Translations under genes and position numbers: made by a program
Shown here: in pieces, positions 1-5,495 of the stretch
Position numbering within the stretch: the stretch's first letter is position 1
Layout of the letters: each line of letters begins with the position of its first letter
The notes under the pieces: model-generated
The model's input: only the letters and a program-made list of their open reading frames with translations
Databases searched by the model: none
Told to the model about the DNA's origin: nothing
From: Chloroflexota bacterium
GTDB lineage: Bacteria > Chloroflexota > Anaerolineae > Anaerolineales > Villigracilaceae
Assembly: GCA_026389975.1 (NCBI GenBank)
Contig: JAPLGV010000017.1
Location: 1 to 6,926, forward strand
Reading direction: 5' to 3'
DNA: 6,926 bases

Positions 1-609
1 CATCTCCTCGGTCCCACGCGGGGCGCGGGCGATGATGGCTTTTTCCAGAGCCTGCCGCGAAACCACTCCCGTCAGCCCGACCAGCACGCCCAAGGCAACG
101 GTATTGGCCGTAATAATCCTGCCGGTCGTCTCAAACGCCATTTTCGTGATGGGCAGGCGGATGGCCTTCGGAACGCTGCTGGAATCCACTTTGTCTGCGT
201 CTACGATGAGCAGGCCGGTCGGCTTGACGGTGGAGGCAAATTTCCTGAACGCCTCCTGGCTCAACGCCACCACCACGTCTGGTTGCAGGACCTCGGGGTG
301 GTCAATCTCACCGGATGAGATGATGACCTCGGACTTACTCGCACCGCCGCGCGCTTCCGGTCCATAACTCTGCGACTGGACTGCATTCTGGCCTCCGTAG
401 ATGGTGGCTGCTTCGGCCAGAATGATGCCGGCCAGGATCATGCCCTGCCAGCCTTCGCCAGCCAGCCGGCCCTCGGTCCGCTCGAAGATCCCGCCGTACG
501 TGGTAGTCCCGGTTCCAGCACGGGACTTTGCGGGGTCGGCCATTTTCGTGGTAGTCCCGGTTCCAGCGGGGTAGTCCCGGTTCTCGGACGGGGCACGGGG
601 CTCGGTCAT
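1..609 (-). CDS. korC: 2-oxoacid:ferredoxin oxidoreductase gamma subunit (KorC), 3' end cut off by window edge
   Basis: Gamma subunit of a four-subunit 2-oxoacid:ferredoxin oxidoreductase, which structurally supports the alpha/beta thiamine-diphosphate core. 203 codons are visible and no stop is reached. The family-typical part starts near residue 42 and includes a glycine-rich nucleotide-fold-like motif (GEGWQGMILAG, about 51-61) and the hallmark QSYGPEARGGASKSEVIIS (about 80-98). The family is usually around 180-195 residues, so perhaps 20-25 residues lie outside the window. The start is ATG at 609-607, which overlaps the korB stop as ATGA and has a strong GGAGGTGAG ribosome binding site. 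Odd: residues 1-41 are an extension with no counterpart in typical KorC. It contains two in-frame copies of AGTGTTT plus ENRDYP, all encoded by a dispersed DNA repeat. An internal ATG (residue 23, 543-541) is a weaker alternative start because the good ribosome binding site belongs to 609. Family assignment is firm; 2-oxoglutarate as substrate is inferred from the operon. Confidence 0.9.
   Translation of the reverse strand, partial: MTEPRAPSENRDYPAGTGTTTKMADPAKSRAGTGTTTYGGIFERTEGRLAGEGWQGMILAGIILAEAATIYGGQNAVQSQSYGPEARGGASKSEVIISSGEIDHPEVLQPDVVVALSQEAFRKFASTVKPTGLLIVDADKVDSSSVPKAIRLPITKMAFETTGRIITANTVALGVLVGLTGVVSRQALEKAIIARAPRGTEEM
499..601. repeat. Cluster of three short dispersed repeats inside the 5' end of korC
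   Basis: The motif GGTAGTCCCGGTTC occurs at 502-515, 550-563 and 570-583. The first two copies are part of an exact 21-nt direct repeat (499-519 and 547-567). These are 48 nt apart, a multiple of three, so both are read in the same korC frame. Copy one has perfect inverted ends, GTCCCG (506-511) and CGGGAC (521-526). Copy three with its flank (567-601) matches 31 of 35 positions of the intergenic copy at 3648-3682. The repeat is therefore a genomic element, not a korC domain. Confidence 0.8.
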
Positions 610-1511
610 TTCTCACCTCCCTGGACGCGGGTAATCAAATTGGCATAAACCTGCGTATACTGCGGGCGATCGGTATCAATGAATTTGCCGCGCACGATTT
701 TGGTATTGACAGCCTGTTCTTCCGGCGGTAGTCTGTCAAGAGCGGATTTGGCGATACTATTATCTTTCAGTGAGCGCATCATGTCGGTGGCGGTGCCAAG
801 CTTGTTCAGGCGGCCAAAGGTGGTGTGACAATAGGAGACTGCCTCGACCACGCTGAAACCATCCTTGGAAATGGCCTCGGCCAGGAACTTGTCCAGCTCG
901 AGGGCGTGGTAGACGGTGGAGCGGGCGACGTAGGTGGCGCCGGCGGCGATGGCCAGGTCGCAGATCGGGAAGGGCGGTTCGATATTGCCATAGGGAGCAG
1001 TGGTGGCGCGTCCGCCCAGCGGGGTGGTCGGGCTGTACTGGCCGCCGGTCATGCCGTAGATGGTGTTATTGACCACCAGGGCGGTGATGCCCATGTTGCG
1101 CCGGGCGGTGTGAATGAAGTGGTTGCCGCCGATGGCGAGTGCATCACCGTCGCCCATGATGGCGATGACTTTCATATCGGGACGGGCAATCTTCAGGCCG
1201 GTGGCAAAGGCCAGGGCGCGCCCGTGGGTGGTATGCAGGGTGTTGAAATCCATGTAGACCGCCATGCGTGCCGTACAGCCGATGCCAGCCACTAGCGCCA
1301 CCTTGTCATTATCCAGGCCGAGGTGGTCAATGGCGCGGATGAGAGCGCCCATCACAATACCGATGCCGCACCCCGAGCACCAGATGGTTGGAAATTTCTT
1401 GTTCTTGCGCAGTTTCTGAAGCGTCTCACTGCGGTCGAACCAGTTCTCAGGCGGAAGCTGGCCTTCGTCGTGTTTCAGGTCGTGGGCTTCGTAAATGTGT
1501 GCGTCATTCAT
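606..1511 (-). CDS. korB: 2-oxoacid:ferredoxin oxidoreductase beta subunit (KorB)
   Basis: Thiamine-diphosphate-binding beta subunit, 301 residues, a normal length for KorB. With the alpha subunit it catalyses the CoA-dependent oxidative decarboxylation of a 2-oxoacid (or its reverse), using a [4Fe-4S] cluster. Visible signatures: WCSGCG with C45 and C48, GIGC with C79, and SYC with C228, which together match the four cluster ligands known for this family. The thiamine-diphosphate/Mg motif begins GDGD (120-123) and ends at N148-N149. TLHTTHGRALAFATGLK (91-107) is typical. The ATG at 1511-1509 is chosen because it has GGAGGG eight bases upstream and lies four bases past the korA stop. An upstream in-frame start at 1577 would overlap korA by 62 bases and add an arginine/tryptophan-rich stretch read from the korA shadow. 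The stop overlaps the korC start (ATGA), suggesting translational coupling. Confidence 0.95.
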   Translation of the reverse strand: MNDAHIYEAHDLKHDEGQLPPENWFDRSETLQKLRKNKKFPTIWCSGCGIGIVMGALIRAIDHLGLDNDKVALVAGIGCTARMAVYMDFNTLHTTHGRALAFATGLKIARPDMKVIAIMGDGDALAIGGNHFIHTARRNMGITALVVNNTIYGMTGGQYSPTTPLGGRATTAPYGNIEPPFPICDLAIAAGATYVARSTVYHALELDKFLAEAISKDGFSVVEAVSYCHTTFGRLNKLGTATDMMRSLKDNSIAKSALDRLPPEEQAVNTKIVRGKFIDTDRPQYTQVYANLITRVQGGEK

Positions 1512-1515
1512 GATT

Positions 1516-2631
1516 CTAGCCCTCCATCGCGTCCAGGACCATCTGCGGCGTGACCATCTCGCCGTTAGCGCGGACAACCCGCTTGACCTTCTTACGTCCG
1601 ACCATGCGCTCGACCTCGTAAGCCAGTTGTCCCAGGTTCATCTCCGGGACGATGATCCGGTCAACGCGTTCGCCCAGGGCTTCCACTTGTTTCTCCAGGA
1701 AAGGCCAGATGGTGAACAGGGTCAGCATATCCACTTTTTTACCCTGGGCGCGGGCCAACTTCAAAGCATGACGGGCTGTCCGGGCCGAAGCGCCGTAGGA
1801 CAGGAAGGCGACCTTCGCGCCGGCCTGATAATCTTCTTCGAAGAGGGCGATGTCGTCCATGTGTTTTTCCAGTTTGGTGTTGAGGCGTTCCAGCCAGGGG
1901 TCAATCTCATCCAAGCGCTGGGTGGGGAACCCGACCTCATCATGGAACAGGCCGGTGATGTGGTAACGGTAACCAACTCCAAAAGGTGCTAGCGGCGGAA
2001 CCCCGTCCGGGGTGTTGCGGAAGGCTTTGTAGGTTGCTGGTGACTCGATCACCTTGTGCTCAAAAATCTTGATGGTCTTGAAATCGGGTAGTTCTACCGG
2101 TTCACGCATGTGGCCGACGATTTCGTCTGCCAGCAAAATGACCGGGGTGCGGTACTTCTCGGACATATCAAAGGCTTTCACCGTCAGGTCAAAAGACTGG
2201 CGGACGGAGATCGGGCTGAGGGCAATGATGGGATGATCGCCGTGCGTGCCCCAGCGGGCCTGCATCACGTCGCCCTGGGAGGCCGCGGTGGGCTGGCCGG
2301 TCGAGGGTCCGAGACGCTGCACGTTCACGACCACACACGGGATCTCGGTCATGGCCGCGTAGCCGATGTTCTCCTGCATGAGTGAAAACCCGGGGCCGCT
2401 GGTGGCGGTCATGGACTTGAGCCCGCCGACACGCGCGCCGATGATGGCGGCCATGCTGGCGATTTCGTCTTCCATCTGGATGAATTTTCCGCCGACTTTG
2501 GGTAGTTCGCGAGATAGGATTTCGGCCACTTCCGTGGACGGGGTAATGGGGTAGCCCGCATAAAAACGACAACCGGCGGCAATTGCGCCCCAACCGATGG
2601 CGTCGTTACCTTGCATCAATTTGACAGCCAA
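1516..2631 (-). CDS. korA: 2-oxoacid:ferredoxin oxidoreductase alpha subunit (KorA), TTG start
   Basis: Alpha subunit, 371 residues, the usual size for a stand-alone KorA without a fused gamma domain. It carries the pyrimidine-binding half of the thiamine-diphosphate site and the CoA/domain II part. Signatures in order: YPITPSTE (27-34), the conserved glutamate in QMEDEIAS (52-59), TATSGPGFSLM (75-85), RLGPSTGQPT (106-115) before QGD, then a transketolase-C-like C-terminal half with SYGASARTARHAL and VPEMNLGQLAYEVERMVG. The start codon is TTG at 2631-2629. AGGAGG (2642-2637) lies five bases upstream, whereas the next ATG (2616) would be about 20 bases away. It is preceded by korD (37-nt gap holding a large palindrome) and followed four bases later by korB. 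GPSTG-type KorA proteins are mostly annotated as 2-oxoglutarate enzymes; pyruvate or branched-chain 2-oxoacids cannot be excluded from sequence alone. Confidence 0.95.
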   Translation of the reverse strand: MAVKLMQGNDAIGWGAIAAGCRFYAGYPITPSTEVAEILSRELPKVGGKFIQMEDEIASMAAIIGARVGGLKSMTATSGPGFSLMQENIGYAAMTEIPCVVVNVQRLGPSTGQPTAASQGDVMQARWGTHGDHPIIALSPISVRQSFDLTVKAFDMSEKYRTPVILLADEIVGHMREPVELPDFKTIKIFEHKVIESPATYKAFRNTPDGVPPLAPFGVGYRYHITGLFHDEVGFPTQRLDEIDPWLERLNTKLEKHMDDIALFEEDYQAGAKVAFLSYGASARTARHALKLARAQGKKVDMLTLFTIWPFLEKQVEALGERVDRIIVPEMNLGQLAYEVERMVGRKKVKRVVRANGEMVTPQMVLDAMEG

Positions 2632-2636
2632 AACGA

Positions 2637-2642
2637 CCTCCT
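2637..2642 (-). promoter_or_regulatory. korA ribosome binding site that fixes the TTG start
   Basis: The minus strand reads AGGAGG five bases before TTG at 2631. The site begins four bases after the end of a 26-bp palindrome, so folding of that palindrome could affect how exposed the site is. Confidence 0.75.
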
Positions 2643-2646
2643 AGTT

Positions 2647-2672
2647 GTAGTAACGACTTAAGTCGTTACTAC
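2647..2672. repeat. Perfect 26-bp palindrome between korD and korA
   Basis: From 2647 to 2672 the sequence equals its own reverse complement: arms GTAGTAACGACTT and AAGTCGTTACTAC meet at the centre. In mRNA it would form an 11-bp stem with a UUAA loop. It includes the korD TAG stop (2671-2669) and an adjacent TAA. It is not followed by a U-run on the minus strand, so it is not a standard terminator. Possible roles are an mRNA processing or stability element that sets the D:A ratio, a protein binding site, or a mobile palindromic repeat. Confidence 0.85.
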
Positions 2673-2929
2673 TCCAATTTCCTGACCACGATCGCCAGGT
2701 CAGGGCAGTGGGTATCGCAGAAATGGCAGGCGGTGCACTTCTCCGGAGCCACAATGCGCGGGCGGTTTTCATCCGCATCCATGGCAAGTACCTTGGGAGG
2801 GCAGAATTCGACACAAATATGACAGCCTTTGCACCAGGTTGCATAGATAAAAACCTCGCCGCGCGGGCCTTTTTTGGCAGGCAGAACCACGTTCTGCGGC
2901 TGGCCTGGAATAGCAATAACTTCAGCCAT
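2669..2929 (-). CDS. korD: 2-oxoacid:ferredoxin oxidoreductase delta subunit, 2[4Fe-4S] ferredoxin (KorD)
   Basis: Ferredoxin-type subunit of 86 residues that carries electrons from the catalytic core to external ferredoxin. Two complete cluster motifs are visible: CKGCHICVEFCP (C33, C36, C39, C43) and CTACHFCDTHCP (C65, C68, C71, C75). Each is CxxCxxCxxxCP, the signature of two low-potential [4Fe-4S] clusters. The ATG at 2929-2927 is preceded by AGGTGA. It is the first gene of the kor operon, with a candidate promoter about 40 bases upstream. The stop TAG is part of a 26-bp palindrome. The order delta-alpha-beta-gamma is common for Kor/Vor-type enzymes. It could be described simply as a 4Fe-4S ferredoxin if read outside this context. 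Confidence 0.93.
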   Translation of the reverse strand: MAEVIAIPGQPQNVVLPAKKGPRGEVFIYATWCKGCHICVEFCPPKVLAMDADENRPRIVAPEKCTACHFCDTHCPDLAIVVRKLE

Positions 2930-2970
2930 GAATCACCTTTTTCGCTTGGGGATTGGACGATTACAGCCTG

Positions 2971-2999
2971 ATTGTAGCCGATTTGAGACGGGTTGGTAA
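2971..2999 (-). promoter_or_regulatory. Candidate kor operon promoter
   Basis: On the minus strand TACAAT (2976-2971) could be a -10 box, with TTACCA (2999-2994) 17 bases upstream as a -35 box. Transcription would start near 2964, leaving about 35 bases of leader before korD. The -10 differs from consensus at one position; the -35 is weak. Confidence 0.45.
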
Positions 3000-3009
3000 T
3001 TGAAGAATG

Positions 3010-3025
3010 TATTGATTCAACAATA
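3010..3025. promoter_or_regulatory. Inverted repeat between the divergent kor and superoxide reductase promoters
   Basis: TATTG (3010-3014) and CAATA (3021-3025) form an inverted repeat around ATTCAA. A smaller TTGATTCAA palindrome is nested inside. It lies between the candidate -35 boxes of the divergent promoters, where a shared regulator could bind. It does not match the Fnr consensus (TTGAT-N4-ATCAA). Confidence 0.3.
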
Positions 3026-3038
3026 ACATCCGTTCTTA

Positions 3039-3068
3039 TTTTCCGAAACCGGACTCTGGCTGTATAAT
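3039..3068 (+). promoter_or_regulatory. Promoter of the superoxide reductase gene
   Basis: A perfect TATAAT (3063-3068) gives a predicted start near 3075, about 32 bases before the ATG. The -35 region (around TTTTCC, 3039-3044) is poor. The perfect -10 box makes an upstream ATG at 3071 unlikely as the translation start. Confidence 0.6.
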
Positions 3069-3106
3069 GGATGCAGAACTCTGACAAATCCCCCAAGGAG
3101 GGCACC

Positions 3107-3517
3107 ATGTTCATCCAGAAAGACGACTGGAAAAAAGAGAAGCACATGCCGGTCATCGAAGTCCCGGCGCAGGTCAAGGTGGGCGAGGCCTTTCAAGTGA
3201 AGGTCAGCATCGGGAAGGAAATCCCGCACCCGAACACCACTGAACATCACATTGATTGGATAGACCTGTACTTCCATCCAGAAGGTGAGAAATTCCCGCA
3301 TCAGGTGGGGCACTTCGCCTTTACCGCCCACGGCGAGGCGGTAACAGGCCCGAACCAGGGCCCGGTCTACACCCAGCCGGAACTGGTCATCACGCTGAAA
3401 GTGGCCCGGCCCGGCGTCTTTCATGCCCTGGCACTGTGTAATATCCACGGGCTGTGGGAGAGCGAGCAAGCGCTCGCCTTGACCGCCCCAGACGCTGCAC
3501 AGGCAAAGATGGAATAA
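3107..3517 (+). CDS. Superoxide reductase, neelaredoxin (class II, desulfoferrodoxin-related)
   Basis: Reduces superoxide to hydrogen peroxide at a mononuclear non-haem iron in the cytoplasm. It is a typical anaerobe defence that does not release oxygen. The protein has 136 residues and consists of the iron centre II domain only, with no N-terminal desulforedoxin domain, so it is neelaredoxin-like. Active-site elements are complete: E11-K12-H13, H41 in IPHPN, H47 in EHHI, and C111 and H114 in CNIHGLW. The H-to-H and C-to-H spacings (6 and 3) match known superoxide reductases. The ATG at 3107 is chosen for its AAGGAGGG ribosome binding site. An ATG 36 bases earlier is too close to the -10 box. 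The gene is divergent from the kor operon, whose iron-sulfur enzyme is oxygen-sensitive, so shared control by oxidative conditions is plausible. No clear terminator follows, only a pyrimidine tract at 3518-3540. Confidence 0.93.
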   Translation: MFIQKDDWKKEKHMPVIEVPAQVKVGEAFQVKVSIGKEIPHPNTTEHHIDWIDLYFHPEGEKFPHQVGHFAFTAHGEAVTGPNQGPVYTQPELVITLKVARPGVFHALALCNIHGLWESEQALALTAPDAAQAKME

Positions 3518-3561
3518 GCCTTCCTTTTTTCCCCCCATTTCACTCCGCCAAGAACACGGGG

Positions 3562-3611
3562 ATACCCTGCGGGTATGATATGCTTCCCTTACGGGGATGA
3601 TGTCGCGAAGG
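3562..3611. repeat. Two adjacent REP-like hairpin repeats
   Basis: The first hairpin has arms ATACCC (3562-3567) and GGGTAT (3571-3576), followed by GATATGCTT. The second has TCCC (3585-3588) and GGGA (3594-3597), followed by TGATGTCGCGAAGG. Both resemble the units at 3851-3872 and 5858-5892: a short CCC...GGG hairpin followed by TGATG and a CTTCGCGA-like tail. Confidence 0.55.
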
Positions 3612-3647
3612 CCGCCTCGACCGATGCGCTCATTTCGCCTCTAATTT

Positions 3648-3682
3648 CGGGGTAGTCCCGGTTCCCACACGGAGCACGGGGC
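3648..3682. repeat. Intergenic copy of the repeat found in korC
   Basis: It starts with GGTAGTCCCGGTTC (3651-3664) and ends with GCACGGGGC (3674-3682). It matches 567-601 inside korC at 31 of 35 positions without gaps. The ends GTCCCG and CGGGGC can pair if a G-U pair is allowed, suggesting a small palindromic element. Confidence 0.7.
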
Positions 3683-3781
3683 GAAGTCTCCTAACTTCGG
3701 CAACATTTGGTAGTTTGGTGTAGTATTCGAACCTCGTCGAATGCCTAATTAAGTCCATTTCAACGGATTTTCCTGCATAGT

Positions 3782-3835
3782 GGACGCGGCTCTCCATGGC
3801 GGGGAGGGCGGTGCTTCGACTACGGGCACCTCCCC
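3782..3835 (-). pseudogene. Collapsed tRNA-Ser(GCU) remnant / att-like copy of a tRNA 3' end
   Basis: On the minus strand it begins GGGGAGGTGCC (3835-3825), identical to the first 11 bases of the tRNA-Ser(GCU) gene at 6036. It ends with CCGCCCTCCCCGCCA plus the tRNA's own 3' flank (3811-3782). The stretch 3782-3811 matches 5928-5957 at 29 of 30 positions, the only difference being C3790 versus T5936. The D, anticodon and variable arms are missing and the T-loop region is scrambled, so no functional serine tRNA can form. It could be the product of an internal deletion in a duplicated tRNA gene, or the far attachment site of an integrated element. Confidence 0.7.
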
Positions 3836-3850
3836 CAAATCCTTCTGAAT

Positions 3851-3872
3851 TCCCTTCGGGATGCTTCGCGAT
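3851..3872. repeat. REP-like hairpin repeat
   Basis: TCCC (3851-3854) and GGGA (3858-3861) enclose TTC, followed by TGCTTCGCGAT. Same architecture as the units at 3562-3611 and 5858-5892. Confidence 0.5.
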
Positions 3873-3925
3873 AGGGGAGGATAAGCGCGGGGGAGTCTCG
3901 GGGAGGGGGACGTTTTCACATTAAT

Positions 3926-3963
3926 TTGTTGCAACAATTTGCCATTTATGGCATAATATTCGC
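3926..3963 (+). promoter_or_regulatory. abiE promoter with two inverted repeats and a leaderless start
   Basis: A -35 box TTGCAA (3929-3934) and a -10 box CATAAT (3952-3957) are 17 bases apart. The predicted transcription start falls on or next to the ATG at 3964, and there is no ribosome binding site, so the mRNA is probably leaderless. TTGTTGCAACAA (3926-3937) is a perfect palindrome over the -35 box. TGCCAT-TT-ATGGCA (3940-3953) is an inverted repeat that fills the spacer and touches the -10 box. AbiEi antitoxins are known to repress their own operon by binding inverted repeats in the promoter, and these two sites are placed to do that. Confidence 0.7.
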
Positions 3964-4605
3964 ATGAAATACGAAAGCCTGCTTGCACTCGCCGGCAGTC
4001 AGCCGGTCTTTGAAACCGGGCTGCTACTGGCGGGAGATGTTGACCCGGATGACGTGCGCCGGCAGCTCTCCCGCTGGGTCCAGGCTGGACGGGTCATCCA
4101 ACTGCGGCGCGGGTTATACACCCTGGCGATCCCTTACCAGCACACGCCTCCCCATCCCTTCCTGGTCGCCAATATGCTTCAACCAGGCTCTTACGTCAGC
4201 CTGCAATCCGCGTTGGCCTACTACGGGTTAATCCCGGAGTATGTGGGGCAAACCATGAGCTTAACCAACCAGCGCCCGGCTCGCTGGCGAAACCAGTTGG
4301 GTGATTTCCGCTTCCAGCATCTTGCAGCCCATCTTCTGTTTGGGTACCAGCAAGTCTCTTTGACTTCGGATCAAAATGCGTTCGTTGCTTTACCGGAAAA
4401 AGCGTTATTGGACCTGGTTCATCTTACACCGGATGGGGATAATCCGGAGTATCTGGCCGGGATGCGCCTGCAGAATCTGGAGAGCCTGGACCTGAAGCGC
4501 CTGCAGGACTTGGCTGGCCGCGCTGGAAAACCCAAATGGTTGCGCGCCGCAGTACACATTGCGGCATTGGTCGTGAAAGAACGTTCGTTGTATGAAACTG
4601 TCTGA
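3964..4605 (+). CDS. abiEi: AbiEi-family antitoxin / transcriptional regulator (type IV toxin-antitoxin)
   Basis: Antitoxin and autorepressor of an AbiE phage-defence system, 213 residues. The first 60 or so residues form a winged-helix-like DNA-binding domain: DPDDVRRQLSRWVQAGRV as the recognition part, and LRRGLYTLA as the characteristic wing. Next come YVSLQSALAYYGLIPEYV (about 78-95), the signature of the 'viral defence regulator' domain, and ALPEKALLDLVHL (about 140-152). In this family the antitoxin does not bind the toxin protein directly but counters its activity (type IV) and represses the operon. The ATG at 3964 is chosen because it matches the family N-terminus and sits at the predicted transcription start; there is no Shine-Dalgarno sequence. 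It ends 31 bases before abiEii. The repeat-flanked position suggests acquisition by transfer. An orphan regulator is unlikely given the adjacent toxin. Confidence 0.88.
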   Translation: MKYESLLALAGSQPVFETGLLLAGDVDPDDVRRQLSRWVQAGRVIQLRRGLYTLAIPYQHTPPHPFLVANMLQPGSYVSLQSALAYYGLIPEYVGQTMSLTNQRPARWRNQLGDFRFQHLAAHLLFGYQQVSLTSDQNAFVALPEKALLDLVHLTPDGDNPEYLAGMRLQNLESLDLKRLQDLAGRAGKPKWLRAAVHIAALVVKERSLYETV

Positions 4606-4636
4606 ATCAAATTGATTGTTCTCCAGGATCCTTTCC

Positions 4637-5458
4637 ATGAAAGAACATCTTCTCTCCTTGATCCAACCACAAACCAATCCAATTCAAGCTCGCAATCAGG
4701 CCCGTGAATATCTTCAGGCTCTGATCTTGCAAAGCATGCAGCGCGCCGGCGCGTTGGTGCCGCTCGCCTTCCACGGCGGAACGGCATTGCGTTTCCTCTA
4801 CGGCAGTCAACGCTATTCTGAAGACCTGGATTTTGCCCTGGAAGGAGATCCGAAGGAATATGACCATCGTGTCTGCATCCAAACGATCCGGCGGGATCTG
4901 GAAGCCCAGGGGTATAAAATTACTCTCAAAGTCAGCGACCAAAAGACGGTTCAACATGCCTTCGTGCGTTTTCCGGGCCTGCTCTTCGATCTGGGGCTTT
5001 CTCCTCATGTCGATGAAGCCCTTGCAGTGAAAATCGAAGTGGACACCCGACCGCCTGCCGGGGCAAAACTGGAGACTACCCTGGTGCGCCGCCATATACT
5101 TCTTAATCTCCAGCATCATGACCGGGCCTCCTTGCTGGCCGGGAAACTGCATGCCGTGTTGCAAAGGCCTTATCTCAAGGGGCGTGACTGGTATGATTTG
5201 ATATGGTACCTGAGTGCCCCGGATTGGCCTGCTCCCAACCTGGTCCTGCTCAACAATGCTCTGTTACAAACCGGGTGGAGTGGACCATATCTGGAGTCAG
5301 ATACCTGGCGTGCGGTCGTGCAGGATCATTTGAAAGATATTTCATGGGAACAAGTAGTGTCAGATGTCGAACCATTCCTGATCTCCCCAGATGAGAGCCA
5401 GCTGTTGACCCTGGACAATCTGGAACGCTTGTTGGTTAAAGGGCCCTATCCGAAATAA
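4637..5458 (+). CDS. abiEii: AbiEii/AbiGii-family nucleotidyltransferase toxin
   Basis: Toxin of the AbiE pair, 273 residues, with a DNA-polymerase-beta-like nucleotidyltransferase fold. Catalytic signatures are intact: FHGGTALRFLYG (45-56) with G47-G48-T49 and R52, then YSEDLDF (60-66) with D63 and D65 as metal ligands. A third acidic residue, D136, lies in KIEVDTRP. K170 is in AGKLHAVLQRPYLKGRDWYDL, followed by R183-D184 and D187. Characterised relatives (MenT toxins) transfer nucleotides to tRNA 3' ends and stop translation; others need GTP. The ATG at 4637 is preceded by AGGA at eight bases. A TTG at 4616 in the same frame has no ribosome binding site and is disfavoured. It is co-transcribed with abiEi. 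All key residues are present, so the enzyme looks active and would require its antitoxin. The exact substrate cannot be read from the sequence. Confidence 0.9.
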   Translation: MKEHLLSLIQPQTNPIQARNQAREYLQALILQSMQRAGALVPLAFHGGTALRFLYGSQRYSEDLDFALEGDPKEYDHRVCIQTIRRDLEAQGYKITLKVSDQKTVQHAFVRFPGLLFDLGLSPHVDEALAVKIEVDTRPPAGAKLETTLVRRHILLNLQHHDRASLLAGKLHAVLQRPYLKGRDWYDLIWYLSAPDWPAPNLVLLNNALLQTGWSGPYLESDTWRAVVQDHLKDISWEQVVSDVEPFLISPDESQLLTLDNLERLLVKGPYPK

Positions 5459-5495
5459 AGGTTCGCGGTTAAACCCGATTGGGAGAATCAGCTTT

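Larger units (their letters stand above)
3518..3925. other. Repeat-rich intergenic region without a convincing gene
   Basis: About 410 bases between the superoxide reductase gene and the AbiE promoter. It contains REP-like hairpins (3562-3611 and 3851-3872), one copy of the repeat found in korC (3648-3682) and a shortened tRNA-Ser remnant (3782-3835). The stretch 3880-3915 is G-rich and low in complexity. The longer open frames crossing it look like chance frames, rich in proline/serine/arginine. Confidence 0.7.

Noticed and set aside
32..367. Plus-strand open frame opposite korC
   Set aside because: It is antisense to a clearly conserved KorC sequence and has no family features.
499..601. 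CRISPR array
   Set aside because: Spacing is irregular (48 and 20 bases), the repeats lie within a coding frame, and there are no cas genes.
335..616. Minus-strand 93-codon frame at the start of korC
   Set aside because: It is in a different frame from the conserved KorC reading. Its repeated NRDYH-type peptides come from the same DNA repeats.
825..1295. Long plus-strand frame opposite korB
   Set aside because: Glycine/valine-rich antisense shadow of a GC-rich gene, with no ribosome binding site and no recognised domain.
1512..1577. Longer korB start at 1577
   Set aside because: It would overlap korA by 62 bases. The added residues are an arginine/tryptophan-rich shadow, and the ATG at 1511 has a good ribosome binding site.
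1495..1992. 165-codon plus-strand frame opposite korA
   Set aside because: Antisense to conserved KorA C-terminal sequence, so explained as a shadow.
2641..3177. 178-codon minus-strand frame over korD and upstream
   Set aside because: It overlaps the complete, motif-bearing KorD in another frame and crosses the divergent promoter region.
3017..3538. 173-codon minus-strand frame opposite superoxide reductase
   Set aside because: The plus-strand gene has every active-site residue; this frame is its antisense shadow.
3518..3540. Terminator after superoxide reductase
   Set aside because: There is a T-rich/C-rich tract but no stable hairpin directly before it.
3749..3988. 79-codon minus-strand frame over the abiE promoter
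   Set aside because: Proline/serine-rich translation of the tRNA remnant and REP-like repeats, with no support as a gene.
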